Below are positions 61,434 to 64,000 of a stretch of 64,000 nucleotides of DNA, in pieces. The notes under the pieces were generated by a model that worked only from the letters and a program-made list of their open reading frames with translations, was not told the DNA's origin and ran no database searches. The stretch lies in NCBI RefSeq assembly GCF_001577835.2, contig NC_029521.1, positions 15,035,830 to 15,099,829 on the forward strand, given 5' to 3'. Each line of letters begins with the position of its first letter. Within the stretch, counting starts at the first letter, position 1. A program made the translations under genes and the position numbers. Origin of the DNA: Coturnix japonica (taxonomy: Eukaryota; Chordata; Aves; Galliformes; Phasianidae).

Positions 61434-61498
61434 GAGATGGCAGAGGAAGAGATGGTCAATGTCGAAGAGTCTGATCTGGGACCTGCCAACTTGGAGGT

Positions 61499-61506
61499 TA
61501 TTTATA
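61499..61506 (-). promoter_or_regulatory. TATA box of P450 copy 3
   Basis: Minus-strand TATAAATA at the same spacing (66-73 bp) from the start codon as in copies 1 and 2. The upstream E-box and CCAAT motif of the other copies are not recognisable here. Confidence 0.65.
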
Positions 61507-63186
61507 TTAGCTGTAGAAAATCACAAGCTATGATTACAATCAGCTATATACTCTCACTGTCCTGCTGAGGACCGCAATTATTATTAATCTGGCTCAAGTT
61601 TAGTTGACCAAGTGGATGCTACCTGTCTCCGTCTGTTTTATCACATTACAGTCTAGGAGTCTTTGCTTAACGAATATCATATGGTAGTCTCTGTTAATGA
61701 GCTTGCCAATGCATGGAAGCCACAGAATACTAGAGCCTTGCTGCTGATTGTTTGCTGCTGTTGTTCATATGCATGGGATTACTCCTGTCATCCACTCCCA
61801 ACATGTGTGCGCAGTGAGGGATCTGTGGATGTGAAAAGCAATTTTTTCTTTAGATATTTCACCTCCACTTCTTGAATGGTATAATGACTTTGTTCTGAGG
61901 CCAAGCATGCAGATTCTTGAGAAATAAACTCCGTTTGTCCTAATCTTTTGTAGCAGTCCAAACTGTCCATAGCATTTGCATGGGGAGTTCACAAGTTAGG
62001 CATGAAGCACCAAGCCCTGTAGCAGCCTGTGCTCTCCTTCAATGTGTGATGTTTCAAGAAAATTCCTGAATATCTGAAGTTGTTTGGATCCATGAAAGTT
62101 AATGGCATGCTGATCAGGTAATGACAGAATGAATGGTTTTCTTAATAATTATTAGTTAATATAACGGAATAGCTTACATGAAATGCTACACTTCCTATTC
62201 TTTCTCCTCAATTTTCATTGTTTTTCTTCAATTAATCTTCAGGATCCAGCCGTCAAAATCCTGTCCGACTAAGGAAACAGCTTCAGAATATATCCCTACA
62301 AGCATGGCGTGAGAAATGTGATGGATTTCAAAGGAATGAAGATCATTTTTTCACAGGTTAACAATTCCATACATACCACAACAAACTTGAAAAAAAGTTC
62401 AGTTTCAGAGATTCAAACACTGAGACACAACTGTGTGTTTGATGTGCTTTAGTGAGGAAAGAGATGTGCGTCAGGAGTGTGCTGCAGCAGCTTCTGCTCT
62501 GACTACTTTTGGGGCAGCCCCTATGCAGGAACACACTAAAGCAAGAGACTGCACTGCTGGATAACGTGCAAGTCTGCCGTCTGCTCTGAAAGACATTCTT
62601 TGCTTTCTGGCAGATCAAGCTCAGGAAAGAGGAAACTATGACAAACTTTTTGCTCATTATATTTTTCTTCACTGCAGGCCAGATATTATGGGACCCATAT
62701 ACTAAGTAGGAGGCCCAAGGGTTTCTCCAGGAAACTCTGGACGATGGAGAGCAAGTCTACTGCTCCTCCATGCTGTGCATTAGTGCTATGCTATCGAACC
62801 ATCATTTTTCAGCCAGTGTTAGACAGGATCCTGATCTAACTGGACTGTTGTCATGATGTTGTGCACCCACCCTCAGACTCCTGTGTCCATACATAACATG
62901 TATCACTTCATTGAAACGTTCTCATTTAGCAGATTAGTCTGTGAAAGCAATCATATCATATTCTGCTGTTAAGTACTTCTCTCTGCTAAAATCTTATTCA
63001 TATTCAGTAGGATTTTCTGCCCCTGCATGCAGAAGTTCACAGTGCCAGCTCCTGCCTCAGAGACAAAGGCTTTGTCATAACAGAGTATTAAGATCAGCGA
63101 TACATTCTATGATTCAACAATTATACAGAACATGCCTACTTGTAACATGCTATGCAGGCAGTACTCAAGATAATACACAGAGCTTG
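61507..63186. other. 5' flank of P450 copy 3 (array spacer)
   Basis: Non-coding spacer homologous to 50392-52738 but shorter, with many single-base length differences up to about 63130. No gene is supported. Confidence 0.5.
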
Positions 63187-63636
63187 CCATTATTTTTCAG
63201 GTGACTTCAGAAATGCCATTTGAGCAGCCAGCACGAAAGGTATGGTTAAATATTTGTGTCTGAACTCCCAGGACCCAAAACACAACTCAGATGACTCAGG
63301 GCCAAGCCAGTGACATGGCTCTGTTCTTCAGTCATTTAGAACATATACCAGATTGCTACATCCTCGCTTGGTCTCTGAAAGGGCAAAGAAGTTCAGGCCT
63401 TATCTCCTGTTGCGTGATCTGTATGGTGACCTCAGCAGTAAACCACTGTGTTGGTCCTCTTGCTGATCATCTGTGAATAAAACTTATCTCTTTCCCATAG
63501 TCAGCATTAAATGAGATGAGGCCCTTCCCCAAGGGTGGCAGCAAAACTCCAGAATTGGGACAGTAAGTTGGCAAGCGTACATGTTTTGCAGACAGTGCCT
63601 ACCTTATGAGAAGTTATCATGGACCAGTCCACCTAC
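63187..63636 (-). repeat. Start of a fourth array unit, broken off
   Basis: This closely matches 52739-53175 of unit 3 and then stops abruptly within 'ttatcatggaccagt'. Beyond about 63636 the sequence is unrelated to the other units, just before the relic exon 7 would begin. Confidence 0.75.
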
Positions 63637-64000
63637 TATGATTCATTTTCCATACTCGAGAGGTGTGATAAACATGACCTTTCAACAGAAAAGTGTCAAT
63701 ATCAATAATGACAGAATCTGGTTATATACTGCTACCATGTGAATTTCAGATGAGTCTCCCTGTAGTTAGTGGTAAGGCAAAAGGTACACCGTGCCCCACA
63801 GTGGTACAGTACATAGTCTTCTGTTAGTTTTCAATAGCACAAATGATCCAACAAAACAAGATGTAAACAAGAAGCTAACCAGGCATATTGTACAGCCTCT
63901 CTGATATTTCACAAGGATTTGGCAAGAAGGATATTTGATTTGTCAGTTCAAATGACTTGGTTAAAGGTTTCTTAATGAACTCAGGTCATCCAGACACTGG
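63637..64000. other. Right flank beyond the array break
   Basis: Unique-looking AT-rich sequence with no recognisable gene or repeat, running to the window edge. Confidence 0.45.

Larger units (their letters stand above)
52739..63186 (-). repeat. Tandem P450 array, unit 3
   Basis: The third unit, 10.45 kb, with relic exons 7 and 8, its own CR1 insertion and P450 copy 3. Small length differences from units 1 and 2 cluster at about 57340-57700 and 59560-63130. Confidence 0.85.

Overview
The window looks like nuclear DNA from a galliform (chicken- or turkey-like) bird. CR1 LINE fragments with the avian 3' end are scattered through it, genes are intron-rich with CpG-island promoters, and the P450 proteins closely resemble chicken CYP2H1/CYP2H2 (CYP2C23 group) as I remember them. 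There are no bacterial, phage or CRISPR features. Layout from left to right: (1) 1-5.6 kb is gene-free with two CR1 fragments. (2) A CpG island at about 5.6-6.35 kb is the likely ABCG2 promoter; the 15 coding exons of ABCG2 run on the + strand from 9018 to 21956 and give an open frame of 699 codons. (3) BLOC1S2 follows on the same strand, with its start codon only 1.1 kb after the ABCG2 stop; five exons (23063-26229) encode 141 residues. (4) 26.9-31.7 kb is gene-free. (5) From 31.7 kb to the right edge lies a tandem segmental duplication with a period of about 10-11 kb, carrying three minus-strand CYP2H/CYP2C-type P450 genes of nine exons each (34076-39942, 44553-50319, 55515-61433); a fourth unit starts at about 63.19 kb and breaks off near 63.64 kb. 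P450 copy 1 is intact at 491 aa. Copy 2 is intact except for one extra base in exon 6. Copy 3 has five clean exons and four exons with several small length changes; these changes cluster in sharply bounded windows that also include non-coding DNA, which looks more like poor sequence quality than slow decay. The spacers between P450 copies carry, on the opposite strand, remnants of exons 7 and 8 of a different CYP2-type gene. These have been duplicated along with the array. Functionally, the window joins a drug-efflux transporter (ABCG2) to a cluster of drug-oxidising P450s, with a housekeeping lysosome-trafficking gene (BLOC1S2) between them. The P450 copies differ at substrate-recognition and I-helix positions and show patchwork similarity, suggesting divergence mixed with gene conversion. 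I found no wholly new type of system. The most unusual signals are the antisense P450 relics, the mosaic similarity among copies, and the clustered indels. All similarity statements rest on reading the sequence by eye and on remembered family sequences, not on database searches.
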